DNA of 64,000 nucleotides from Varibaculum cambriense DSM 15806. GTDB taxonomy: Bacteria; Actinomycetota; Actinomycetes; Actinomycetales; Actinomycetaceae. The stretch lies in assembly GCF_000420065.1 (NCBI RefSeq), contig NZ_ATUF01000002.1:186001-250000 (forward strand), given 5' to 3'. The first letter of the stretch is position 1. The number at the start of each line of letters is the position of its first letter. The position numbers and the translations under genes are program-made. Under the pieces are notes generated by a model, which was given only the letters and a program-made list of their open reading frames with translations, was not told the DNA's origin and searched no databases. Shown here one piece after another: positions 44,161 through 53,122 of this stretch.

Positions 44161-46245
44161 TTATGCCTTGGCTGCTACCGGTTTTTTGCGATTCATCTTG
44201 GCGATGGTAACTGTCGCCGCCCCCACTGCTACTCCCGCTAGCAGGGCGATAAGTGCCCCAAAAATATTGGAGTAAGCAAATAGTACGAAGATTCCCCCAT
44301 GGGGAGCACGACAGCCTACCCCTAGTGCCATAGCCAGGGCACCAGTTACTGCCCCGCCCGCCATCATGGAGGGGATTACCCGCAACGGGTCGGTAGCAGC
44401 AAAGGGGATCGCGCCCTCGGTAATAAAAGATAACCCCAATAACCAAGCGGCTTTACCGCTTTGTTGTTCTGCCGGCGAATATAGTTTCGGCCGCAAGGTA
44501 GCGGACAGTGCCATAGCTAAGGGCGGAACCATTCCGGCTAGCATAGCTGCCGCCATGAACTCATACGCCCCATCGGTAGCTTGCGACAATCCGGCGCTTG
44601 CTACCAGGTAGGCAGCCTTATTGACCGGCCCTCCCAGGTCGAAACACATCATTAGACCGATCGCGATCCCCAGCAGGATCGCAGAGGAGCCGGCCAAAGA
44701 GTTCAACAAATTTTGCAATCCGCTCATCAAAGCCGCCAGGGGGCGTCCCAGCAGCAAGAGCATTAACAAGCCCATGAGCAGGGTGGTAATTAACGGTATG
44801 ATCACCACCGGCATCATCCCCGCTAACCAACGCGGAGATTTCAAAGTAAACAGCCAGTTGGCAATGATTCCGGCCAGGATTCCGGTGACTATCCCCCCAA
44901 TAAAACCGGCTCCTACGATTGAGGAAATCGCCCCGCCAATAAAACCGGGAGCAATACCAGGCCGGCCGGCCAAGCCATACGAGATATATCCTGAAAGCGC
45001 CGGCACCAGCAGACTCATTCCAGTTTGCCCCAGAAAGACTAGCAGAGCTCCCAGGTACAGTGGCAGTCCGGAACGGTTGGTAAGAATTTTTCCTTCCCCG
45101 AAGGGGCCAGCATCTGGCAACTTCCACAGCGAGAAATTCAGAGAGATATCTTGTGCCGGGTCGGCTACATCGTAGCCTCCCAAGAGGAATCCTAAAGCGA
45201 TTAAAAGACCGCCCGCGGCCACGAAGGGAATCATATAGGAAACTCCCGCCATTACTGCCTTTGGGATTAGGCCTCCCCAGCTGGAGATTTTGGCTTTTTT
45301 AGCCGGCTCAACAGCGGATGCGGAAGTCGCCTGCGGGGCTTTAGCTTTTGCTATCGCCTCCTGAATTAGTTTCTCGGGATCATTGATGGCCGCTTTTACT
45401 CCCACATCTACTAGGGGCAACTGGGCAAAACGCTCCGGATCCTGCACGCTAATATCGTGGGCGAAAATAGCTCCCGCCGCTCCGGCGATGAGGGCAGGAT
45501 CTAATGGCTCCAGGTGTCCAGATCCTTGTGCCTCTACATGCACCGGGATTCCCAATTCTTTACCTTTATTCAGTAGGGCATCTGCCGCCATATAGGTGTG
45601 CGCAATCCCGGTGGGGCAAGAAGTCACCGCCACCAAATATTCATCCTGTTCATCGGCGGTTTTCTGGTCTTTCCTCTGCGGCTTTGCTGGTTTTAGGGGA
45701 GCGTGGGACGTGGGGGCAGCCTTCTCCGGCGTAACTCTAGGGGCAGCTTTCTGCTTTTCAACTGGGGCAAGTGTAGGTACCGGCGGTGCGGCCGGAGATA
45801 CAGCCTCCCTAATGATTTGCGCTGCCTTTTCGGTAGAATCTACAGACCTTAAAGCAGCTAGGAAATTTTTATCCACCAGTTTTTGGGCCAGTTTTTTCAG
45901 CAGCTGTAAATGTTCTTGTCCTTGCCCTTCGGCAGCGGCAATCATAAAAATCAAATCGGCCGGGCCGTCTGGGGCTCCAAAAGTTATTGGCTCTTTTAAG
46001 CGCGCAAAAGCAAGAACGCTAGTATTCACCGCTTGGGAACGGCAGTGCGGAATCGCGATCCCACCGGGCATTCCGGTCGCAGATTTAGCTTCCCGCGCCA
46101 AGAGGTCGCTGACCAACTTATTTTCGTCAGCGCGACCGCTAGCAGCAATTTTAGCTGCCAGTGCTGTAATCACGCTGTCTTTATCGGCTCCCAAGGGCTC
46201 GTCTAAACTCGCCAATATCGGGATTATAAGCTTCTCCTCTGCCAT
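44161..46245 (-). CDS. fruA: PTS fructose-type EIIABC transporter
   Basis: A 694-residue sugar permease. EIIA (1-150) has its phospho-His in GMPGGIAIPHCRSQ. A Pro/Lys-rich linker follows. EIIB (about 205-300) has the phospho-Cys in AVTSCPTGIAHTYMAADALL. EIIC (about 325-690) is the membrane channel, with GVSYMIPFVAAGGLLIALGF and a GGPVNKAAYLVASAGL motif. The domain order A-B-C is that of fructose permeases, but mannitol-like or other ketose substrates are possible. No 1-phosphofructokinase gene is adjacent. It starts the minus-strand PTS unit and is divergent from ptsI. Confidence 0.92.
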   Translation of the reverse strand: MAEEKLIIPILASLDEPLGADKDSVITALAAKIAASGRADENKLVSDLLAREAKSATGMPGGIAIPHCRSQAVNTSVLAFARLKEPITFGAPDGPADLIFMIAAAEGQGQEHLQLLKKLAQKLVDKNFLAALRSVDSTEKAAQIIREAVSPAAPPVPTLAPVEKQKAAPRVTPEKAAPTSHAPLKPAKPQRKDQKTADEQDEYLVAVTSCPTGIAHTYMAADALLNKGKELGIPVHVEAQGSGHLEPLDPALIAGAAGAIFAHDISVQDPERFAQLPLVDVGVKAAINDPEKLIQEAIAKAKAPQATSASAVEPAKKAKISSWGGLIPKAVMAGVSYMIPFVAAGGLLIALGFLLGGYDVADPAQDISLNFSLWKLPDAGPFGEGKILTNRSGLPLYLGALLVFLGQTGMSLLVPALSGYISYGLAGRPGIAPGFIGGAISSIVGAGFIGGIVTGILAGIIANWLFTLKSPRWLAGMMPVVIIPLITTLLMGLLMLLLLGRPLAALMSGLQNLLNSLAGSSAILLGIAIGLMMCFDLGGPVNKAAYLVASAGLSQATDGAYEFMAAAMLAGMVPPLAMALSATLRPKLYSPAEQQSGKAAWLLGLSFITEGAIPFAATDPLRVIPSMMAGGAVTGALAMALGVGCRAPHGGIFVLFAYSNIFGALIALLAGVAVGAATVTIAKMNRKKPVAAKA

Positions 46246-46610
46246 GCTTCTCCTATTTTGTGGGGCAACTTTAAAAGCTTAGTTTGGTTATTTTAACTTG
46301 TTCGAGAGGGATATTTTCTGAGGTAGGCGACCGGGTTCCGTTTTCGCGCAGGCCTGCGCCCCAGGAATCGGTATCTTTGCCTTCCCACAGCCGTTTCATT
46401 CTCGACAAGTTTCTCCGGCGCTGCTGCTCGTTTGCGGTTATTCTATTTAACGTTTCCCCAACAGTTCAATAGTTTTGAGGGTTTGTAGGGTCTTTTAGGT
46501 TCTTTATCTGCTGTTCTCCCCGCTAAGGCGGGAGTTTCTGTGTTTATCTTGTTAAACGCATCGAGACGTGTAACACTGTGATCATTAAAAGGCCTCGGTG
46601 AGGAGAAAAG
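46246..46610. promoter_or_regulatory. Divergent fruA / ptsI control region
   Basis: No gene is seen in these 365 bases. A perfect 14-base palindrome, GCGCAGGCCTGCGC, lies at 46346-46359. A CCCGC/GCGGG hairpin lies at about 46520-46533. TTGTTA at 46550-46555 with TAACAC at 46572-46577 (16-base spacing) is a possible but weak ptsI promoter. The palindrome could be an operator; no known regulator site matches it in my judgement. Confidence 0.45.
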
Positions 46611-48284
46611 TTGTCCGCAACAGAAACAATTTATGGAACTCCGGTAGTAAATGGCCTAGCTTACGGACCGGCCGCCTGGGTGAGCCGTTTTGAGATCCCC
46701 GAACTATCTGCCGCTAAAATCCCGTTGTCTAAGCGTAAGGCTGAGGTCGAGCGCTACCTGCAAGCTGCCCAAACGGTATCCGAACGTCTGCTGACTCGCG
46801 CCAAAGACACTATCGGCACCGCCTCGGATATTTTAGCTGCGCAAGCTGAACTCTCTCGCGACCCCGGATTCAAGAAAATGGTGGTGCAGGCGATAAATAA
46901 AGGCACCCCGGCTGCCAGCGCCGTAATGACCACCACCGACACATTTTGCAGGATGTTCGAGCAGGCCGGCCGGTTGATGGCAGAGCGCACCATCGATCTA
47001 AACGATCTGTGCTTGCGGGTGGTAGCCGAACTACTAGGGGAAGCAGAACCGGGACTACCGCACCTAAGCGAGCCCGCAGTGCTTTTCGCCGACGACCTTG
47101 CCCCCGCCGATACCGCCGGCCTTAATCCGGAAGAAATCTTGGCTTTGGTTACTGAACAGGGCGGCCCCACCTCGCACACTGCGATTATCGCTCGCCAACT
47201 GGGGATCCCCTGTATCGTGGCGGTGCGTAAACTCCACCAGATTTCGCAGGGGGAACCGGTATTTGTAGATGCCTCCCTCGGCTCAATTACTATCGGCGCC
47301 GCCCCCGATGAGGCGCGTGCCAAAGTTACAGCTGACCTGAGAGCACGCGCAGCTATCCGCAATTGGCAAGGCCCGGCACGCCTCGCCAGCGGAGAAGCGG
47401 TAGAACTGCTCGCCAATGTGCAAGATGGCCAAGGCGCAAGGAAAGCGGCTGCCGGATATGCGCAGGGCGTGGGGCTTTTCCGCACCGAGCTTTGTTTCTT
47501 AGATTCCATGAAAGAACCTACTTGCGCGGAGCAGGCAGAAAATTATTCGCGAGTGTTCGCCGCTTTCCCCGATAAAAAAGTGGTTACTCGCACCTTGGAT
47601 GCCGGCTCGGATAAACCGATTTCTTGGGCCACTTTAGAGGAAGAACCTAACCCTGCCCTCGGGGTGCGGGGGCTGCGCACTACCGGGATTGACGAAGATC
47701 TATTCACCCGGCAGTTAGATGCCATTGCACAAGCCTCCCAGGGACATCAGGGAAAAAACTGGGTGATGGTACCGATGGTGTCTACCTTGTCCGAGGCCAA
47801 GTGGGTAGCGAAGTTGATTCGCGGACGGGGACTTACTGCCGGAATTATGGTGGAAGTTCCGGCAGTCGCGATTATGATTGACCAGTTCTTAGCGGAGGTT
47901 GATTTCGTTTCTATCGGCACTAATGACCTCGCCCAATATGTGATGGCTGCCGATCGGATGAACGCTAATCTGGCAACCTATACGGATCCGTGGCAACCGG
48001 CGGTTTTAACTTTGATTTCCCGGGTAGCCGGAGCAGGAGTGCATCTAGGTAAGCCGGTAGGGGTATGTGGGGAGGCAGCGGCTGACCCTATTTTGGCGTG
48101 CGTACTCATCGGTATGGGGGTCACTTCCCTATCGATGGCGGCCTCAGCTATTCCCGGGGTGGGTGCCCAACTGGGAAAAGTTACCGCAGAACAGTGTGAA
48201 AATGCTGCTCACGCCATTTTAGAAGCGGTCGATAGCGGAGATGCTCGGAACAAAGCCCGCAGTGCCCTCGGGATTGGGTACTAA
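46611..48284 (+). CDS. ptsI: PTS enzyme I
   Basis: A 557-residue phosphotransferase that starts the PTS by moving phosphate from phosphoenolpyruvate to HPr. The active His is in GGPTSHTAIIARQLGIPCIV. The PEP-binding C-terminal domain has FVSIGTNDLAQYVMAADRMN and GVCGEAAADP with the catalytic Cys. The start is a TTG at 46611 with GAGGAG 5 bases upstream. It is slightly shorter than E. coli EI (575). It points away from the fruA unit and ends 1 base from the convergent FHA gene. Confidence 0.96.
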   Translation: MSATETIYGTPVVNGLAYGPAAWVSRFEIPELSAAKIPLSKRKAEVERYLQAAQTVSERLLTRAKDTIGTASDILAAQAELSRDPGFKKMVVQAINKGTPAASAVMTTTDTFCRMFEQAGRLMAERTIDLNDLCLRVVAELLGEAEPGLPHLSEPAVLFADDLAPADTAGLNPEEILALVTEQGGPTSHTAIIARQLGIPCIVAVRKLHQISQGEPVFVDASLGSITIGAAPDEARAKVTADLRARAAIRNWQGPARLASGEAVELLANVQDGQGARKAAAGYAQGVGLFRTELCFLDSMKEPTCAEQAENYSRVFAAFPDKKVVTRTLDAGSDKPISWATLEEEPNPALGVRGLRTTGIDEDLFTRQLDAIAQASQGHQGKNWVMVPMVSTLSEAKWVAKLIRGRGLTAGIMVEVPAVAIMIDQFLAEVDFVSIGTNDLAQYVMAADRMNANLATYTDPWQPAVLTLISRVAGAGVHLGKPVGVCGEAAADPILACVLIGMGVTSLSMAASAIPGVGAQLGKVTAEQCENAAHAILEAVDSGDARNKARSALGIGY

Positions 48285-48285
48285 A

Positions 48286-48993
48286 TTAGTATCCGGCGGG
48301 AGCAGTGCCAATCGAGAGGTATTGTCCCTCCCCTAAATCGACAATATCGCCGGCTTGTAGCTGCACCGGCTGCGCCGGATCTATCGGGTAGATTTGTCCC
48401 CCGCGACGCAAACGCGTGCCATTTACCGATTCCAAATCTTTCAGGGAGGGGTTTCCGCCCTCGTCGATATACAGCAAACAGTGAGTGCGGGAAATCTGTT
48501 TAGCCGGGCTGGGAACGCTCATAGTTTGGGCTTGTGGATAGGAAGAAGTGGCAGCATCGGGGCGGCGGCCCACCACAATCGCGTCCTCTAAAATCATGGA
48601 CTGCCCCTGCCCGGAGGTAACCGTATAGCGGGGAGCTGGCTGACACTCGGGCACTGCCCCGTATTGTCCCTGCCCATAGCCGGCTTGACCATAGGGTTGC
48701 TGATATTGCGGCTGTTCGTAGACGGGTTGCTGATAGCCGGGTTGGTTATATGCGCCCTCTTGATAACCAGGAACGCCCTGGGGAGAATAGCCCGGATATT
48801 GGGGTACCGCAGGCTGCTCGCCGTAGGGATTAGGGTAGGCAGCATTCGCCTGCTGACCATAGGGATCGGGGTTGCCATGCGCCGGTACACCGGATTCCGC
48901 CTGGGGGGATCCATAAATCCCGCTGGGCGGTACATAACCTGCATTCGCTGCACCCGACTGGTTCGGGTAGTACTGGTAGGGATCGTTATCCAT
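48286..48993 (-). CDS. FHA-domain protein with Gln/Tyr/Pro-rich N-terminus
   Basis: A 235-residue protein. Residues 1-130 are low complexity with repeated QP/YGQ/GYQ units (for example PGYQQPVYEQPQYQQPYGQ). The FHA domain spans about 145-235: VGRRPDAATSS, SRTHCLLYIDEGGNPSLKDL and NGTRLRRGG, which fit phosphothreonine binding. The ATG at 48993 follows GGAGG by 7 bases. It lies 39 bases after the kinase gene and probably reads that kinase's phosphorylated targets. Confidence 0.88.
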   Translation of the reverse strand: MDNDPYQYYPNQSGAANAGYVPPSGIYGSPQAESGVPAHGNPDPYGQQANAAYPNPYGEQPAVPQYPGYSPQGVPGYQEGAYNQPGYQQPVYEQPQYQQPYGQAGYGQGQYGAVPECQPAPRYTVTSGQGQSMILEDAIVVGRRPDAATSSYPQAQTMSVPSPAKQISRTHCLLYIDEGGNPSLKDLESVNGTRLRRGGQIYPIDPAQPVQLQAGDIVDLGEGQYLSIGTAPAGY

Positions 48994-49032
48994 TGATTTG
49001 CCTCCATTACCAACCGGCAATTTTGCGCTGTG

Positions 49033-50484
49033 CTATTGGCACCAGTCTACCCCAGGCGAGGTTTTCCCATCTAAGCTAAGCGCAAAAACTTTTACGCACC
49101 ATTTACCTCCCTGAGGCTGGAGAGTTATTTTCGGTTCCGTAACCGTATGAGTACCTGCATCCTTACCATCTTGGATCACCTGCACCTGGTAGGACGCCGG
49201 GGAATCCCCACCGCCCGCTTTCCAGGTAAGCACAATTTGGCCATCCGCGGTGGATTTTCCTTCCAGGGCAGTAACCGGGGAAATTTCAGCAATAATTCCG
49301 TCATCCGCCGAGGCAGTAATCAGGGGCTCGCTGGAGCTCGGCGCAGTTTTAACCGCGCTGGTACCCGCGTTGAAATAGTAAGAGACCCCGGCAGCAGTCC
49401 CGGCTATCAACACCAGCGCACCAATAATGGCTAGGAGAATCCGCCGCCATCCCAGCCGAGATGTGGGTAGTAGGGAACGCGAAAGTGCCGCGCTAGAGTA
49501 ACTCCCCACGATTAAGGGACTATCTGCCCGCCCACCTTCTTTATCCGGCATGGAGCCTTGGGAACCGGAGGCGTCCTTAAGGCGGGTAACATCCGGATCG
49601 GTAACCACCTGCGCCAAAGTCGGATTATCGCTTGCGATATCCATGCTGGTCAACGGAAGAGAGAGTCGGCGCTGCACTTCCTGTAGCGTGGCCCCAAATT
49701 GCGCGGCACTTTCGGGGCGCTCCGCCGGATCATGCTGCAATGCCCAGGCCAAAATCTCACGCAAAGGGGAGATCAATTGGGGCGCATCCAGGCGGGGATC
49801 TGAATGTAAAACCCGCTGAGTCAACGCAGATACCGAGTTATCACCGCCCGGAATCTCGAAGGGACTATCCCCGGTAACTAGCGAATGCATAGTTGCCGCC
49901 AGGGAATAAATATCACTGGTGGCTTCGGCCAAAGAGTTTTCGTCGTGCTGTTCGGGAGGCGCCCATGGCACCGATAACCCTAAAACATCGCGATGAGCCA
50001 GGGGCTTACCCAATGGCAAAGCTAAACCAAAATCCGATAAAACCGGGGTGGAGAATTCCGAAAACAGCACGTTTGCCGGTTTCACGTCCCGGTGGGCGAG
50101 CCCGGCTCGATGCACCGTTTCTAAGGCTCCTGCCAAGCGAATAATGGTATCTAAGGATTCTGCAAGTGAAAGCGGCTGGCGGCGGACGCGCTGCGACAAA
50201 TTCGCCACCGGACAGTACTGCAATACCAAATAGGGACGCCCATCCGGGAGTTTTCCGGTTTGGAATAAAGACAGGATTGCCGGGTGAGCACAGGTAGCAG
50301 CTAGCGCGTCGGCCTCGGTAGTGAAAACTTGGCGCCCTTCCCTACTGCCTAGTTCTCGCAGTACTTTGACTGCTACTTTGCGGGCGGGACGTTTTTGTTT
50401 ATAGAGATAAACATCAGCAAATCCGCCTCTACCTAACAGCGATTGCACGCTAAATCCCGGGATTTTAGGGGGTGTTTGGCTCAT
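49033..50484 (-). CDS. Membrane Ser/Thr protein kinase (PknB-like, no PASTA)
   Basis: A 483-residue receptor-type kinase. The kinase domain is about 8-265: Gly-loop LLGRGGFADVYLY, VAVKVL (ATP Lys), HRDVKPANVLF and LSDFGLAL. A ~90-residue juxtamembrane linker precedes one membrane helix (about 355-378). The outer part (about 400-483) looks like a fibronectin III-type domain, not PASTA repeats, so it probably does not bind muropeptides as PknB does. The ATG at 50484 has GGGG upstream. It overlaps the transglutaminase-like gene by 20 bases. Confidence 0.92.
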   Translation of the reverse strand: MSQTPPKIPGFSVQSLLGRGGFADVYLYKQKRPARKVAVKVLRELGSREGRQVFTTEADALAATCAHPAILSLFQTGKLPDGRPYLVLQYCPVANLSQRVRRQPLSLAESLDTIIRLAGALETVHRAGLAHRDVKPANVLFSEFSTPVLSDFGLALPLGKPLAHRDVLGLSVPWAPPEQHDENSLAEATSDIYSLAATMHSLVTGDSPFEIPGGDNSVSALTQRVLHSDPRLDAPQLISPLREILAWALQHDPAERPESAAQFGATLQEVQRRLSLPLTSMDIASDNPTLAQVVTDPDVTRLKDASGSQGSMPDKEGGRADSPLIVGSYSSAALSRSLLPTSRLGWRRILLAIIGALVLIAGTAAGVSYYFNAGTSAVKTAPSSSEPLITASADDGIIAEISPVTALEGKSTADGQIVLTWKAGGGDSPASYQVQVIQDGKDAGTHTVTEPKITLQPQGGKWCVKVFALSLDGKTSPGVDWCQ

Positions 50485-53122
50485 GATCATCCCCTTTCCG
50501 TAACCGCGTTTCATCCGTATTTTGGGGCGAGGGCGCCCGGCGGGTATAGTCTAGCGACTCCGGGGGTAAAACTGGAGGCTCCGGAGGCCTCGGGGGAGCC
50601 GGTGGTTGCGCAGTAGCAGCTGGATTTGCCCCGCGTTTCGGTTCCTTAGCTACCGCAGTTGCTTCGTCTACCGGCGACCGGGAAGGCTGCGGCAGTCCTA
50701 CTTGTCCTAGGCGGGTGGCTTCCGAAAATGCTACTCCTCCCGCCGGGCCCGGGGTAGTTTCTTCGCTACTGCCGGGCGCCAAGGGAGTACGCAACTGCTG
50801 ATATTCCTGTTCAGTAAGTCCCAAAGCTAGGCTCGGTAGCGACATTTCTTTACGGGGAGTTAAGACTTTCCCCACCCCGGGAATTTTCTCTAGCTTTTTA
50901 GCAAAACTACTGCGAATAAACCGGTTACAAAGCGAGGACGGCCGAATCGCTGCCACCAGTGCTTTAGCTTTCCCAGCTGCCACTTTCCAGCTGTCAGTCA
51001 GCTGTTTAACTAGCTGCCAAGCCCAATCGGAATCAATCTCGCTATCGCTGCTGGGACTGTAATCCAAGTAATCAGCGATCCCTGCCAGTTCGCGCGCTCC
51101 TGCCTGCGGTTTCGCCTGGCTGATAGCCCCCAAATAACTATCGATTATCCAGGCGGCCTCTTGCCGAGTAGCCCCCGCCGGGAGCCGGATTCCGCGATCC
51201 CGGAAACGGTCAACTATTTCTTCCCAAGCTCCCTTGAGACGATCCTGGGGTTCTTTAGCGCGCTGCCTCCTCCGGGAGCGATACCACTTAGCTAAGAGCG
51301 TTAACAAGATGGGAGAAAGCAATAGCAGCAGCCAACCACCATATTTGGCGACTTGCGCCAGCGCTGCCAGAATTTGCATTCCCGTGGAATGATTATCGGC
51401 ATGGGCTTGTTTTTCCACATGCGGTAACACCGGTGGAGTAGCCGGTGGCGGCGGGGGCTGCAGTACCTGGGGTTTGGGAACCGATTTGGGTTGTGGCTGA
51501 TCGGTGCGAGGTACGCGATCGCGCGGGGGCGTGGGGTCGAAGGGGATCCACCCGACCTCTTTAAATTTCACTTCTACCCAGGCGTGAACGTTATCCCCTT
51601 TAAGTTTCAGGTTCCCACCTGCTTTTTTATCGCCCGGATAGGCACCGAGCACCACTCGCGCTGGAGCCCCGAACGCTCTGACCATTAGCGCCATCGCTAC
51701 CGCGTATTGTTCATCGTCTCCGATTAGTTCTTTCCCTTGGAAAAACTGGCTCATCCGGGCGGCGCGATGCCCGGGTCGAGAAAGTCCATCGGAGCCATCG
51801 GAGAAGAAACCTTGCCCCGATAGATAGGACTCCACATTGCGCACCTTTTGCAAGGGGCCGGTCGCCCGCGCAGTTAACTGGTTGTTGAGCTCGGCAATTT
51901 CTACCGGCACCGCTTCATCTTTACCTTGCGGTATGGGATCGAACTCTAGGCCAGAGATCCGAGAATCGCTAGGAATACGTTCCTTGGCAAAACCTATCTG
52001 ATAGGACAGATCTGCAGGGTTAGCGGTAAAAGCCGAGCGTAGGGAGGCCGAATAATAGACTACCGGCTGGGGTTGGGTTGTAAATTTTAGAGATTGCGCA
52101 TCACCTAGCAACGGAACCCAAGGTTGATCATAGTTGACCAGCTTAACTTGGGCTTTACTGTCAGCGGACACCCCTTTATCTAGAATCGAATCCACCTGCA
52201 CGAACTGCGCATTTAACTGGGGATCGATTTTGAAAACGGTACCGTCATAGGCATTCATAGTGGCAAAACGCATCCGAGTACCCGCCGGATAGTTTTTTAC
52301 TTCCGCAATAGTTTTGTCTTTCCAGTCGCGGGAAAGGTGCCTAAAAGAGGCTAGCGGCGAAATAAAATCTTCCAGTTCCACCGGCGGAAGCACATGCGTG
52401 CGCAGCACTTCCCGGTTGTCTCGCCCGGTAATCCCCGCCAAAGATGCCGAGGCCAGACAAATAATTAGGGTAACCGCCACCATCGCCAGCGGGCGGATAA
52501 AACGGTTTTTCTTCCTTGCTCCCGCTAGGTTAACTGCACGGGTTCGTGCCTTGGCCGCGGCCTCGCTGACCAGTCCGCACCACAGCAACGCGAGGAAGAA
52601 ATAGGCACCTCCTGCCCAGCGCGCTGCCGGGACTAGCTGAGATCCCCAGGCAATCGCTACCACCAGACTAATAGTGGCGGGGACTAGCGCCACCCAAGGC
52701 CGGCGGGAAGCCGCGGCTAATCCTGCTAGTAGCGCGGTAATTAGGCAGGTGAGGAAGGGTAGCACCGCTGCTCCCCCGGCTGCACTCAGCGGCAAGGGTG
52801 CCGTGAGAGTATCTCGCCAGCAGGTCACCGCGGAAGTCACTAGCAGTTGCAAACCGGATAGAGTGGGGTAAAACTTTCGCCCCAAGGGATCAGTGGCCGC
52901 CAGAGTGGGGCCAAAGAGCAAATACACCCCTAGTAACAAGGTTAAAATGGAGACTACTCCCAGGTGCCAGCGGCGGCTAACCAGGGCTACTAGGCAGCCT
53001 AAAAGCGCTCCGCTGCTGGCCGCTATTGCCCCGGTGAAACCTACAAATGGCAAAGAAAACAGGTAACAGGGAACGACTAGGAGCAGCAGGGAGCTCAGGC
53101 TCACAATCTCGGATCTTTTCAC
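50465..53122 (-). CDS. Transglutaminase-like membrane protein (TgpA type, Cys lost)
   Basis: An 885-residue protein. About seven membrane helices lie in residues 5-230, followed by an outer part with a transglutaminase-like core (about 425-535), another helix near 600, and a Pro-rich cytoplasmic tail. The core keeps His513 (DNVHAWVEV) and Asp529 (WIPFDPTP). At the usual catalytic Cys the sequence reads G468-D-D470-E-Q-Y-A, so Cys is Asp470. It is unlikely to be a thiol enzyme. The GTG start overlaps the DUF58 stop by 4 bases. Confidence 0.88.
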   Translation of the reverse strand: MKRSEIVSLSSLLLLVVPCYLFSLPFVGFTGAIAASSGALLGCLVALVSRRWHLGVVSILTLLLGVYLLFGPTLAATDPLGRKFYPTLSGLQLLVTSAVTCWRDTLTAPLPLSAAGGAAVLPFLTCLITALLAGLAAASRRPWVALVPATISLVVAIAWGSQLVPAARWAGGAYFFLALLWCGLVSEAAAKARTRAVNLAGARKKNRFIRPLAMVAVTLIICLASASLAGITGRDNREVLRTHVLPPVELEDFISPLASFRHLSRDWKDKTIAEVKNYPAGTRMRFATMNAYDGTVFKIDPQLNAQFVQVDSILDKGVSADSKAQVKLVNYDQPWVPLLGDAQSLKFTTQPQPVVYYSASLRSAFTANPADLSYQIGFAKERIPSDSRISGLEFDPIPQGKDEAVPVEIAELNNQLTARATGPLQKVRNVESYLSGQGFFSDGSDGLSRPGHRAARMSQFFQGKELIGDDEQYAVAMALMVRAFGAPARVVLGAYPGDKKAGGNLKLKGDNVHAWVEVKFKEVGWIPFDPTPPRDRVPRTDQPQPKSVPKPQVLQPPPPPATPPVLPHVEKQAHADNHSTGMQILAALAQVAKYGGWLLLLLSPILLTLLAKWYRSRRRQRAKEPQDRLKGAWEEIVDRFRDRGIRLPAGATRQEAAWIIDSYLGAISQAKPQAGARELAGIADYLDYSPSSDSEIDSDWAWQLVKQLTDSWKVAAGKAKALVAAIRPSSLCNRFIRSSFAKKLEKIPGVGKVLTPRKEMSLPSLALGLTEQEYQQLRTPLAPGSSEETTPGPAGGVAFSEATRLGQVGLPQPSRSPVDEATAVAKEPKRGANPAATAQPPAPPRPPEPPVLPPESLDYTRRAPSPQNTDETRLRKGDDHEPNTP

